In this document: positions 31,274 through 38,162 of the stretch, in pieces
Position numbering within the stretch: position 1 is the first letter of the stretch
How the letters are laid out: every line of letters starts with the position of its first letter
Assembly (NCBI GenBank): GCA_024225395.1
Contig: JAAEMR010000153.1
Location: 1-38,162 of the forward strand
Reading direction: 5' to 3'
Length of the DNA stretch: 38,162 bases
Source: Gammaproteobacteria bacterium
GTDB taxonomy: Bacteria > Pseudomonadota > Gammaproteobacteria > GCA-001735895
Notes under the pieces: model-generated
Seen by the model: only the letters and a program-made list of their open reading frames with translations
Told to the model about the DNA's origin: nothing
Database searches by the model: none
Made by a program: the position numbers and the translations under genes

Positions 31274-32266
31274 ATGTCAGATCGAAAAGAACAGATGAAG
31301 CAGTGGCTTGATGGCCTGGATTATACAGATTATTCGCTGGAGATAGCCTCGGAAGATGCCAGTTTCCGCCGCTATTTTCGCCTTCAACAGGGTGATGAAT
31401 CGTGGATTGTTATGGATGCTCCTCCTGAAAAGGAATCCTGTGATGCCTTTGTAAAGATTGCCAATAAGTTGACCGGTATCCGTCTGAGCGCACCAGAAAT
31501 TATTCATCAAAACCATGAGCTGGGTTTCCTGGTGTTGACTGATTTTGGTGATGTGTCGTACCTGCAGGATTTAAAACCGGAAAATGCCAACAGTCTGTAT
31601 GGCGATGCCAAGTCTGCCATTTTACAGATGCAGACACGTATTAATGCAGATGACCTGCCTGAGTATGACGAAGTTTTATTGCGTCAGGAAATGGGTCTAT
31701 TTAAAGAATGGTTTCTGGAAAAATTAATGGGCATAGAACTTAGTGAAACTCAGTTAGGGTTATGGCAAATGACGGTCGATACACTGGTGAGTTCAGCCCT
31801 CGAACAACCACAGGTCTTCGTGCACCGTGATTTTCATTCACGTAACCTGATGAAAATAGATGACCGCAACCCTGGAATTCTGGATTTTCAGGATGCAGTC
31901 AAAGGTCCGGTCACTTATGACTTAGTGTCACTATTACGTGATTGTTATGTTGAATGGCCGGAGCCTCAGGTCGATCAATGGGCACTGGATTTTTATGATT
32001 TTGCGGTACTGGATCATCTTGAAGGTGTTTCTGCTTCTAAATTTATGCGCTGGTTTAACCTGATGGGTGTGCAGCGTCACCTGAAAGCAATCGGTATTTT
32101 TTCACGCCTGAAGTTACGTGATGGAAAAGAACAGTTTTTGGAAGATATTCCACGAACGCTGGGTTACCTGAAAATTGTCGGTATGAATGAAATGAGCATG
32201 GTGGGGTTGAATGCTTTGATTAATGAGCTCAGTCTGACTTTCAGGGTGAAAAAATTAAAGTGGTAA
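31274..32266 (+). CDS. amgK: N-acetylmuramate/N-acetylglucosamine kinase
   Basis: The protein has 330 residues and the fold of aminoglycoside phosphotransferases. It phosphorylates the anomeric carbon of N-acetylmuramate released during cell-wall turnover. Signatures: DASFRRYFRLQ and SWIVMDAPPEKE (N lobe), FLVLTDFGDVSYL (hinge), VFVHRDFHSRNLMKI (catalytic loop, HxDxxxxN), and GILDFQDAVKGPVTYDLVSLLRD (metal site). The product is the substrate of MurU, whose gene starts 7 bp downstream, so the two form the recycling operon that bypasses de novo UDP-MurNAc synthesis. In Pseudomonas this route gives intrinsic fosfomycin tolerance; whether it does here is not shown. The ATG is clear, with no strong ribosome binding site. 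Confidence 0.92.
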   Translation: MSDRKEQMKQWLDGLDYTDYSLEIASEDASFRRYFRLQQGDESWIVMDAPPEKESCDAFVKIANKLTGIRLSAPEIIHQNHELGFLVLTDFGDVSYLQDLKPENANSLYGDAKSAILQMQTRINADDLPEYDEVLLRQEMGLFKEWFLEKLMGIELSETQLGLWQMTVDTLVSSALEQPQVFVHRDFHSRNLMKIDDRNPGILDFQDAVKGPVTYDLVSLLRDCYVEWPEPQVDQWALDFYDFAVLDHLEGVSASKFMRWFNLMGVQRHLKAIGIFSRLKLRDGKEQFLEDIPRTLGYLKIVGMNEMSMVGLNALINELSLTFRVKKLKW

Positions 32267-32273
32267 ATTCGAT

Positions 32274-32912
32274 TTGAATGCGATGATTCTGGCAGCGGGT
32301 CGCGGTAAACGAATGCGCCCGCTCACCGATAGCTGCCCGAAACCATTACTACCGATAAAAGGTAAGCCGCTCATCGGTTACCACCTTGAAGCTTTAAAAA
32401 AGGCAGGCATCGATTCTGTTGTTATTAATGTAAGCTGGCTGGCCGATCAGATACAACAGGCTTTAGGCGATGGAAGTTCATACGGCTTAAAAATTCAATA
32501 CAGTGTAGAAGAAGAAGCGCTGGAAACAGCCGGAGGTATTATCCAGGCACTGGATAAACTCGATAATGAATTTATTGTGGTGAATGGGGATGTGTTTTGC
32601 GGTTATGATTTTTCACGTTTATTAAACCTTTCCAGGGATGCTCACCTGGTGTTAGTAGCAAACCCCCGGCATAATCCAGCGGGTGATTTTGGAATAAGCA
32701 ACAACTTGCTGCTGAACTCTTCACCTCTACAATATACCTTTTCAGGAATTTCCTGTTATCGAAAATCTTTTTTTTCGGGACTCGATCAGGGCAGGAGAGC
32801 ATTAGCTCCATTACTAAGAGAGCAGGCTGATCAACAAAATGTGAGTGCAGAGTTGTATGATGGTTTGTGGAGTGATGTCGGCACCATTGAACGACTGGAT
32901 TCATTGCAGTAA
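32274..32912 (+). CDS. murU: N-acetylmuramate alpha-1-phosphate uridylyltransferase
   Basis: The protein has 212 residues and is a nucleotidyltransferase that makes UDP-MurNAc from MurNAc-1-phosphate. Motifs: MILAAGRGKRMRPLTDSCPK (nucleotide-binding loop and Lys), LLPIKGKPLIGYHLEAL, EEALETAGGI, FIVVNGDVFCGYD (metal Asp) and WSDVGTIERLDSL. TTG 32274 is chosen because it gives MNAMILAAG, the usual MurU N terminus (MKAMILAAG type); ATG 32283 is the alternative. It follows amgK by 7 bp, in one operon. An inverted-repeat element lies directly downstream. This gene pair implies cell-wall recycling without the MurQ route, as in pseudomonads and relatives. Confidence 0.92.
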   Translation: MNAMILAAGRGKRMRPLTDSCPKPLLPIKGKPLIGYHLEALKKAGIDSVVINVSWLADQIQQALGDGSSYGLKIQYSVEEEALETAGGIIQALDKLDNEFIVVNGDVFCGYDFSRLLNLSRDAHLVLVANPRHNPAGDFGISNNLLLNSSPLQYTFSGISCYRKSFFSGLDQGRRALAPLLREQADQQNVSAELYDGLWSDVGTIERLDSLQ

Positions 32913-32938
32913 CCTCGCGATCCGTAAAGATTTATCAC

Positions 32939-33056
32939 CACGAAGTCACGCAGCGCACGAAAAAAAATAGTAAAGGTAATGCTTCCGTATAAAAATCACA
33001 TGTTTTTCATGCAAAGCCATCAAAATTAAATAATGTTTTAACTTCGTGTCTTCGTG
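32939..33056. repeat. Intergenic element with inverted CACGAAG arms
   Basis: CACGAAGTCACG (32939-32950) at the left and CTTCGTGTCTTCGTG (33042-33056) at the right form inverted arms around a ~90-bp AT-rich core, between convergent murU and recQ. The CACGAAG arm type is common in bacterial intergenic DNA. It differs in arm sequence from the element at 31037-31170. It may serve as a bidirectional terminator. Confidence 0.6.
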
Positions 33057-33072
33057 CTGAATATGTTTTGAT

Positions 33073-35022
33073 TTACGCTGACGAGTTACTAATCCGCTTT
33101 ACTTTTTGAAGCACATCAGCAAAAGGGCTGCTTTCAGTAATGCCGAACAATTCGTGTTTTGTCAGTTTGTGACGGCTCAGTAATGGGGAGCTGATACCGC
33201 ATAAAAAACGCGTAAGCTGGTTCGGGTTGGTGAAAATATCAGATTGCTTTTTTGCCAGTTGTTCCACTTTACCCCACAGGTCACTGTTTAAATTTTCACT
33301 TTTTCTGCTCGCCCAATTGGCTTCTATTTTACGCTTATCGTTATTGCAGCTGCTGCAGTGTCCGCAAGGTGACTGACGCAGTTCTCCGAAATGGGCAGCC
33401 AGTGCATTGGTTTGGCAGTCGTGCATAGAGACCAGGTCAAGAACCTGTTGCAAACGATTTATTTCCGCCAGTTCGCGTTGCTGAAAACGTTGAAACAGTT
33501 TATTACTGAGTGATTCTGTAGATTCTGGCTGGCGAAGAATACGGTAGTTCTGGCGCACACCGGCTACTTTAACTTCCAGCAACTGTTGTTCTCCGAGCCA
33601 GTCGAGTGCAGTTATGATTCGCTCACGGTTTGTGCCCAGTTTTATCGCTGCCGTGGCAGGGTTCAGCTTGTACCAGATTTTTCCTTTGATGGCCTGGCGA
33701 AACATATTTCCAACAAAAATTTTTCTCTCTCCATCGAAGCGCTGCAGGATTTCCTGTGAGCTGAGTAACGGCTTAAAACTGTAATCGGCATAAAAAGGCG
33801 TACCGCCCTGTAAATAACCCTCGAGTTCGAGATAGGTGAGCAGGGTGCGTAAAACCAGGGAGCGAATATCAAATTCGGATGACAGACTGTAAAGGCTGAC
33901 TTCCAGTTCTTCGCCCACAGGGTTTTGAGCAAAAAAACTTTCGATCAGGTTGAATATGGATGATTCATCCGGTGTGTCGCCATAGATAAAGTTTTCCAGC
34001 ACGTTAAGATCATCGGCGCAGGCCAGCATGTGACAGTTTGATGGAAGGCCGTCTCGCCCGGCACGTCCTATTTCCTGAGAATAATTTTCCAGGCTTTTGG
34101 GAAGGTTGTAATGGTAAACAGAACGAATATTGGCTTTGTCGACACCCATTCCAAAAGCGATGGTGGCGACCACGATGGCAACATCGGTCGTCATAAACCA
34201 TTCCTGTACTTCATTACGTAACTCTGTTTTTAAACCGGCGTGATAAGCCCGGGCAGGTAGCCCTGCATCGACTAACTGCTGCGCAAGCAGCTCGGTTGTT
34301 TTTTGTTGAGTGACATAAATGATAGTCGCGCCGGGTGGTTGCCTGTTGATCGAGTCGAGTAAAACCTGGTCGCGATTTTTTGATGATACAACGGTTGTTT
34401 CAAGTGTCAGGTTCGGGCGGTAAAAACCTGTACGGACAGCGCAATCATCAGTGATATCAAACTGGCGGCAGATATCATCCAGTACCGATGGTGTAGCCGT
34501 GGCGGTTAAAGCCAGTATTCGTTCAGCTTTAAACTGTTGTGCGAAGTCAGCCAGTTTAAGGTAATCGGGACGAAAATTATGTCCCCATTCTGAAATACAA
34601 TGTGCTTCATCGACTGCAAAAAGAGATATGTTGATGTGCAGCAGGCTTTCACGAAAGCGTTCATTATTAAACCGTTCGGGCGCTACATAGAGTAATTTTA
34701 ATGAACCATGGCGTAACTCGCTCATGACATCACGGTATTCATCTGCGCTCAGGCTGGAATCGAGACGCCGGGCATTAACGCCACGTTTAGCGAGTGCATC
34801 GATCTGGTCTTTCATCAGGGCTATTAATGGTGAAACCACCAGGGTGATGCCGGGTAAGGATAACGCGGGTAATTGGTAGCACAGCGATTTTCCTCCTCCG
34901 GTAGGAAAAACTGCAGCGGCTGAATGGCCGCTCAACAGCTGCTGAATGACCTGTTGCTGTCCGGGGCGAAACTCATCGTAACCAAAATACTGCTGTAAAT
35001 CTTGTAAAATGTTATCCATCAA
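33073..35022 (-). CDS. recQ: RecQ-family ATP-dependent DNA helicase
   Basis: The protein has 649 residues (E. coli RecQ is 609). Helicase motifs in order: FRPGQQQVIQQLLSG (0), FPTGGGKSLCYQLPAL (I), VVSPLIALMKDQ (Ia), AVDEAHCISEWGHNFRPDY (II, DEAH plus the RecQ aromatic loop), LALTATATP (III), IIYVTQQKTTE (IV), VATIAFGMGVDKANIRSVYHY (V), SQEIGRAGRDG (VI). The C-terminal part differs from E. coli RecQ: it has a winged-helix-like segment (~455-500), zinc ligands concentrated in SPCGHCSSC near residue 560, and no clear HRDC domain. It therefore belongs to a divergent RecQ branch. ATG is at 35022. It lies 33 bp downstream of cca on the same strand and may be co-transcribed. The role is DNA unwinding in repair and recombination. 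Confidence 0.9.
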   Translation of the reverse strand: MMDNILQDLQQYFGYDEFRPGQQQVIQQLLSGHSAAAVFPTGGGKSLCYQLPALSLPGITLVVSPLIALMKDQIDALAKRGVNARRLDSSLSADEYRDVMSELRHGSLKLLYVAPERFNNERFRESLLHINISLFAVDEAHCISEWGHNFRPDYLKLADFAQQFKAERILALTATATPSVLDDICRQFDITDDCAVRTGFYRPNLTLETTVVSSKNRDQVLLDSINRQPPGATIIYVTQQKTTELLAQQLVDAGLPARAYHAGLKTELRNEVQEWFMTTDVAIVVATIAFGMGVDKANIRSVYHYNLPKSLENYSQEIGRAGRDGLPSNCHMLACADDLNVLENFIYGDTPDESSIFNLIESFFAQNPVGEELEVSLYSLSSEFDIRSLVLRTLLTYLELEGYLQGGTPFYADYSFKPLLSSQEILQRFDGERKIFVGNMFRQAIKGKIWYKLNPATAAIKLGTNRERIITALDWLGEQQLLEVKVAGVRQNYRILRQPESTESLSNKLFQRFQQRELAEINRLQQVLDLVSMHDCQTNALAAHFGELRQSPCGHCSSCNNDKRKIEANWASRKSENLNSDLWGKVEQLAKKQSDIFTNPNQLTRFLCGISSPLLSRHKLTKHELFGITESSPFADVLQKVKRISNSSA

Positions 35023-35055
35023 AACCGAGCGCAGGTGAACGTGTGTTTTAGTTTA

Positions 35056-36285
35056 TTAATCAGGTGCTTTTTCTTTAATGCTTTTCAGGTATTCCAGGCG
35101 GAAGTTATGAATTGCCTGGCCTAGTGCCTGGCCTTTTACTCCCGAATTTAAAACGGGTGATATATCCAGAGCATTCAATTTTTCTAACAGTCGGCAGGCA
35201 TAGGCTGCCTGAGGATAAGGCTCATTTTCAAAACTGATTCTACCTCTGACATCTGCGATACAGGCCAGAGTCATTTTAATAAAGCGTTCGGGTCTACGGA
35301 AGCCATCTGTCTGCTTAAAAAGTTTAAGCAGTGTTGAGGATTTTAACTCGTAGATTCGATGGATATGAGTGTGAAATTCACAGGTCAATAAAGCCAGTTC
35401 GGTAGTGGCATTAGGAACACGCCATTTCTTGCAGAACTGTCTGGTCAGGCTGACACCGCGTTGTTCATGACCGTGATGACTGGGTAAAATATCTGCAGGC
35501 GTATTAGCTTTTCCGAGATCGTGAGTTAAAGCAGCAAATCGAATTTCGTTATCATAATTTAGTTCGGCTGCTTTCTTTAGCACCATCATGACATGAATAC
35601 CGGTATCGATTTCTGGATGGTATTTAGCCGTTTGCGGAACGCCGAATAAGTTATCGATTTCTGGAAATAGCGTGTTTAATACTCCGCAGTCACGCAAACT
35701 GGTGAAAAACACCTGGGGGTCAGGTTCTGCTAAAGCTTTGTCCATCTCGACCCAGACTCTTTCTGCAACCAGTGCATTCAGTTCACCTGAATCAGCTATT
35801 TGTTTGATCAGCTGTTTTGTTTCATCAGCAATGGTGAATCCACGGTTATGAAAACGAGCTGCAAATCGTGCAACCCTTAATACCCTGACCGGATCTTCCA
35901 CAAACGCTTCTGAAACATGGCGTAAAACTTTGTCTTTAATATCCTGTTGGCCATTAAAGGGGTCAATGATGTTGCCGTGTTCATCCTGTGCAATCGCGTT
36001 GATGGTTAAATCACGGCGGGCAAGATCCTGCTCAATGGTAATTTTCGGGTCAGTATTGAAACTAAAACCTGCATAACCTCTTGAAATTTTTCTTTCGGTT
36101 CTGGCCAGTGCGTATTCCTGTTTAGTCTCAGGGTGTAAAAATACAGGAAAGTCTTTACCGATGGCTCGATACCCTTTTGCAGTCATTTCCTCTGGCGTTG
36201 AACCGGTAATAACCCAGTCGATATCTTTGCTTGTTATACCCAGTAATTGATCTCTAATTGCGCCGCCAACTCGATATACTTGCAT
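35056..36285 (-). CDS. cca: Multifunctional CCA-adding tRNA nucleotidyltransferase with HD domain
   Basis: The protein has 409 residues, the length of E. coli Cca (412). It adds or repairs the 3' CCA end of tRNAs; the HD domain adds phosphatase/phosphodiesterase activity. Class II nucleotidyltransferase motifs: VYRVGGAIRDQLLG (nucleotide-binding loop), DIDWVITG (catalytic acidic pair), ARRDLTINAIA (ribose recognition), EDPVRVLRVARFAARF (template-like region with the EDxxR type). The HD region is at ~225-270 (FAALTHDLGKANTP, SHHGHEQRG). ATG 36285 is 4 bp from the upstream dehydrogenase gene stop, so rhlB, this dehydrogenase, cca and recQ read in one direction with very short gaps and probably form an operon. 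Confidence 0.95.
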   Translation of the reverse strand: MQVYRVGGAIRDQLLGITSKDIDWVITGSTPEEMTAKGYRAIGKDFPVFLHPETKQEYALARTERKISRGYAGFSFNTDPKITIEQDLARRDLTINAIAQDEHGNIIDPFNGQQDIKDKVLRHVSEAFVEDPVRVLRVARFAARFHNRGFTIADETKQLIKQIADSGELNALVAERVWVEMDKALAEPDPQVFFTSLRDCGVLNTLFPEIDNLFGVPQTAKYHPEIDTGIHVMMVLKKAAELNYDNEIRFAALTHDLGKANTPADILPSHHGHEQRGVSLTRQFCKKWRVPNATTELALLTCEFHTHIHRIYELKSSTLLKLFKQTDGFRRPERFIKMTLACIADVRGRISFENEPYPQAAYACRLLEKLNALDISPVLNSGVKGQALGQAIHNFRLEYLKSIKEKAPD

Positions 36286-36289
36286 GTTA

Positions 36290-37237
36290 TTAACGGTTTA
36301 ATAATTGTTTACGGTATTCGTCATAGGTTGGTCTGCGACTGTATAGGTGAGGTAGCCCCTTGATATAGTTTGTCAGACTGGTTGTACAAGCTGGAACATT
36401 GCTATCGCAGGTGCTGGGTGTTTGTAATGAACGATAATTGTCCATGGTAAATAATTTGCCCGGAAGATTCTGCAGGATGACAGCCTGCAACCTGGCAATA
36501 GAATCAGGTAGACTGACTATTTTACAATGACTCTGTTGAGCCTTGTTGATGAGCTCTACAATTTGTTTCAATGTTAAAGTTTCCGGCCCGCACAAAGGGT
36601 ATCGTTTAGAAAAGGAGTTGCGGTCATCAATAGTGTCAGCCATTGCAGATACTGCATCACCGATAAAAACAGGGGAGAAGCGGCTATTTGGACAGGCTAG
36701 CGGGAAGATTCCCATGCTTAATTTTAAGATACCGCTGAATCGGTTGATAAAACTATCGTCCATTCCGAAAATAACCGATGGTTGAAAGCTGGTTACTTCA
36801 AGTTTGTTTTGCCCAAAAGTGTGTAACAGGTTTTCTCCCTCACCTTTGGTGCGTAGATACTGGCTGCCTCCACTGGCCTGATTTGCTCCGAGAGCGCTGA
36901 CATGCAACAGACGTTTGATGTTATTGGTCTGGCAGGACTGGACGATGGACTTAATAAAATCGATGTGAATTTTCCGAAAGCTGTTTTGTTTGCTTTCATT
37001 GAGTATGCCGACCAGGTTAAACACTACGTCATGTCCTTTACATAGAGCAGTCAGTTCTGCCTGATCCATGATGTTTGCCTGAACAACAGTAATATTGGAC
37101 AGCACTTTGAATTCACTCAGGCGGTGAGGTCTGCGGCTGGGTACGGTGACATTGTATCCTCGTTGCGCCAGTTCGATGGCCAGATGTTTGCCAACGAAAC
37201 CACTGCCCCCTATTAAAATGATATTGTTATGCTTCAC
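36290..37237 (-). CDS. NAD(P)-binding NDUFA9-like/atypical SDR protein
   Basis: The protein has 315 residues. The start GTG 37237 (VKHNNIILIGGSGFVG) is preferred because it lies 4 bp after the rhlB stop and puts the Rossmann motif at the N terminus; an upstream ATG at 37366 would overlap rhlB by 125 bp. The Rossmann loop GGSGFVG is followed by NVTVPSRRPHR, VVFNLVGIL, HVSALGANQASGGSQYLRTK (SDR-like Ser and YxxxK) and SFQPSVIFGMDDSFINRF. This pattern is the complex I NDUFA9-subunit-like branch of the extended/atypical SDR family. In bacteria its members are often of unknown role. It has a C-terminal basic tail and no membrane anchor. Confidence 0.8.
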   Translation of the reverse strand: MKHNNIILIGGSGFVGKHLAIELAQRGYNVTVPSRRPHRLSEFKVLSNITVVQANIMDQAELTALCKGHDVVFNLVGILNESKQNSFRKIHIDFIKSIVQSCQTNNIKRLLHVSALGANQASGGSQYLRTKGEGENLLHTFGQNKLEVTSFQPSVIFGMDDSFINRFSGILKLSMGIFPLACPNSRFSPVFIGDAVSAMADTIDDRNSFSKRYPLCGPETLTLKQIVELINKAQQSHCKIVSLPDSIARLQAVILQNLPGKLFTMDNYRSLQTPSTCDSNVPACTTSLTNYIKGLPHLYSRRPTYDEYRKQLLNR

Positions 37238-37241
37238 GCTA

Positions 37242-38162
37242 CTAATCCGATTTTTGTGTGCTTTGATTCGATTTTTTAGGCGGTCTTCTACGACGCTGTG
37301 AGTTTGCATTGCGACTGTTGTTATTTCTGTGTTGACCGTTAGATCGATTTGGTCTGCCTTTTCCACCCTGAGGTTTTCCGCCGCGAGGCTTCACCTTGAT
37401 CAATCTCTTACGAGGATTTGGTTTAACTAATAATTCACCGGTGATTGATTCGTTGGGTACTGATTTTTCGATGTAGGATTCAATGTCCATCAGGTTCATT
37501 GCGTAATCTTCGCAGGCAAAACTAATGGCATGACCATTATTACCGGCACGGGCTGTACGTCCAATGCGATGAACATAATCTTCCCCGAGATCTGGCAGGT
37601 CATAATTAAACACATGCGTGACATCGGGAATATGTAAACCTCGCGATGCAACATCGGTGGCGACCAGAAAAGCATATTCACCGTCATGGAATTTTTTCAA
37701 CAGGCTTTCGCGTTTGCTTTGTTGAATATCACCGGAGATCAGTGCGGCCTGTAGACCATTACTCATCAAAAATTCCCAGACTTTAATCGCTGCATGTTTG
37801 GTGTTAACAAAGATGATGGATCTTTCGGGTTGCAATTTTTTGATCAATCCGAGTAATAAAGGAATTTTTTCATCATTAGCCGGGTGGTACATGGTTTGAT
37901 CAATCCGTTCTACGGCCGGGCTTTCAGATTCAATCTTGATGAGTTCAGCGCTATTCATGTGCTCATAGGCCAGTTCCATGACTTTTTGAGCCATGGTCGC
38001 GGAAAATAGCATGCTCAGGCGCTTTTCTGGTGGGGGCAGGCGTCGCAACATAAAGCGGACATCATTTATGAATCCCATGTCAAACATCCGGTCGGCTTCA
38101 TCCAGTACCAGGCATTGAGCAAACTTCAGCGTGTAGAGTCTTTGTTTCAGAAAGTCGATCAG
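37242..38162 (-). CDS. rhlB: DEAD-box RNA helicase RhlB, 3' part
   Basis: The frame is open to the right edge; the first residues seen are LIDFLKQRLYTLKFAQCLVL, so the Q motif and motif I lie outside the window. Present are LVLDEADRMFDMGF (motif II), LFSATMA (III), RSIIFVNTKHAA (IV), ATDVASRGLHIPDVTHVFNY (V) and YVHRIGRTARAG (VI). The MFDMGFINDVRFMLRRLPPP region is characteristic of RhlB. The C-terminal tail of ~60 residues is Gly/Arg/Asn/Lys-rich, as expected for an RNA-binding, degradosome-associated helicase. Its stop is 4 bp before the next gene start, suggesting translational coupling. Confidence 0.92.
   Translation of the reverse strand: MIDFLKQRLYTLKFAQCLVLDEADRMFDMGFINDVRFMLRRLPPPEKRLSMLFSATMAQKVMELAYEHMNSAELIKIESESPAVERIDQTMYHPANDEKIPLLLGLIKKLQPERSIIFVNTKHAAIKVWEFLMSNGLQAALISGDIQQSKRESLLKKFHDGEYAFLVATDVASRGLHIPDVTHVFNYDLPDLGEDYVHRIGRTARAGNNGHAISFACEDYAMNLMDIESYIEKSVPNESITGELLVKPNPRKRLIKVKPRGGKPQGGKGRPNRSNGQHRNNNSRNANSQRRRRPPKKSNQSTQKSD

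Noticed and set aside
37238-37366. Longer N terminus for the NDUFA9-like protein starting at ATG 37366
   Set aside because: It would overlap rhlB by 125 bp and add residues before the Rossmann loop that look like out-of-frame rhlB tail.

Overview
The window is chromosomal DNA of a gammaproteobacterium. Evidence: PpnN, FklB-type FKBP, RhlB, a Mak-type fructokinase, AmgK/MurU, a bacterial-type CCA enzyme with HD domain, and class Ia NrdA/NrdB with NrdR and DnaA boxes. Base composition is moderate, with AT-rich intergenic DNA. Genus cannot be fixed from sequence alone. No rRNA, tRNA, CRISPR array or complete insertion sequence was seen.

Layout. (1) 1-8650, housekeeping and envelope genes: the 3' part of ppnN, fklB, a CLC-type channel with a divergent filter, a REC-PilZ protein, an unknown protein, a secreted FKBP, a Tat-exported FecR-domain protein, an SLC13/RCK transporter and two small two-helix membrane proteins. 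(2) 8650-10500, sparse: an unknown exported protein, a solitary HicA-like protein, a free-standing terminator and eroded gene-like scraps. (3) 10504-25194, a dense two-component island: three large membrane histidine kinases with nearly identical phosphoacceptor helices, one HD-GYP response regulator, five receiver-only or receiver-plus-coil proteins, one OmpR/TorR-type DNA-binding regulator, and two broken kinases. (4) 25457-38162, housekeeping: nrdB-nrdA, mak, amgK-murU, a RecQ helicase, cca, an NDUFA9-like dehydrogenase and the 3' part of rhlB.

The strongest discovery is in region 3. Each of its four apparent transcription units (starts at 14393, 15688, 20071 and 21771) is preceded by an 18-bp tandem repeat, consensus TTTACACAATTTTACACA. 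Read on the other strand this is GTAAA-N5-GTAAA. In all four copies it lies exactly 31 bp upstream of a -10-like hexamer. I did not find this module elsewhere in the window. The only DNA-binding regulator in the island is the OmpR-type protein at 20690-21415, whose family binds tandem repeats with about this period. I infer a self-contained regulon in which that regulator drives all the other island genes.

The island also shows duplication and decay. The order receiver type II - (receiver-coil) - kinase - receiver type I occurs twice. In the second copy the kinase is reduced to a frameshifted stub of about 145 bp, while both receivers stay open. A further kinase at 21771-22414 has lost its sensor and phosphoacceptor histidine and carries a frameshift equivalent to one missing base, yet keeps an almost intact ATPase domain and the shared promoter. 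The likely outputs are transcription (OmpR-type protein), c-di-GMP turnover (HD-GYP protein) and phosphate traffic among several stand-alone receivers.
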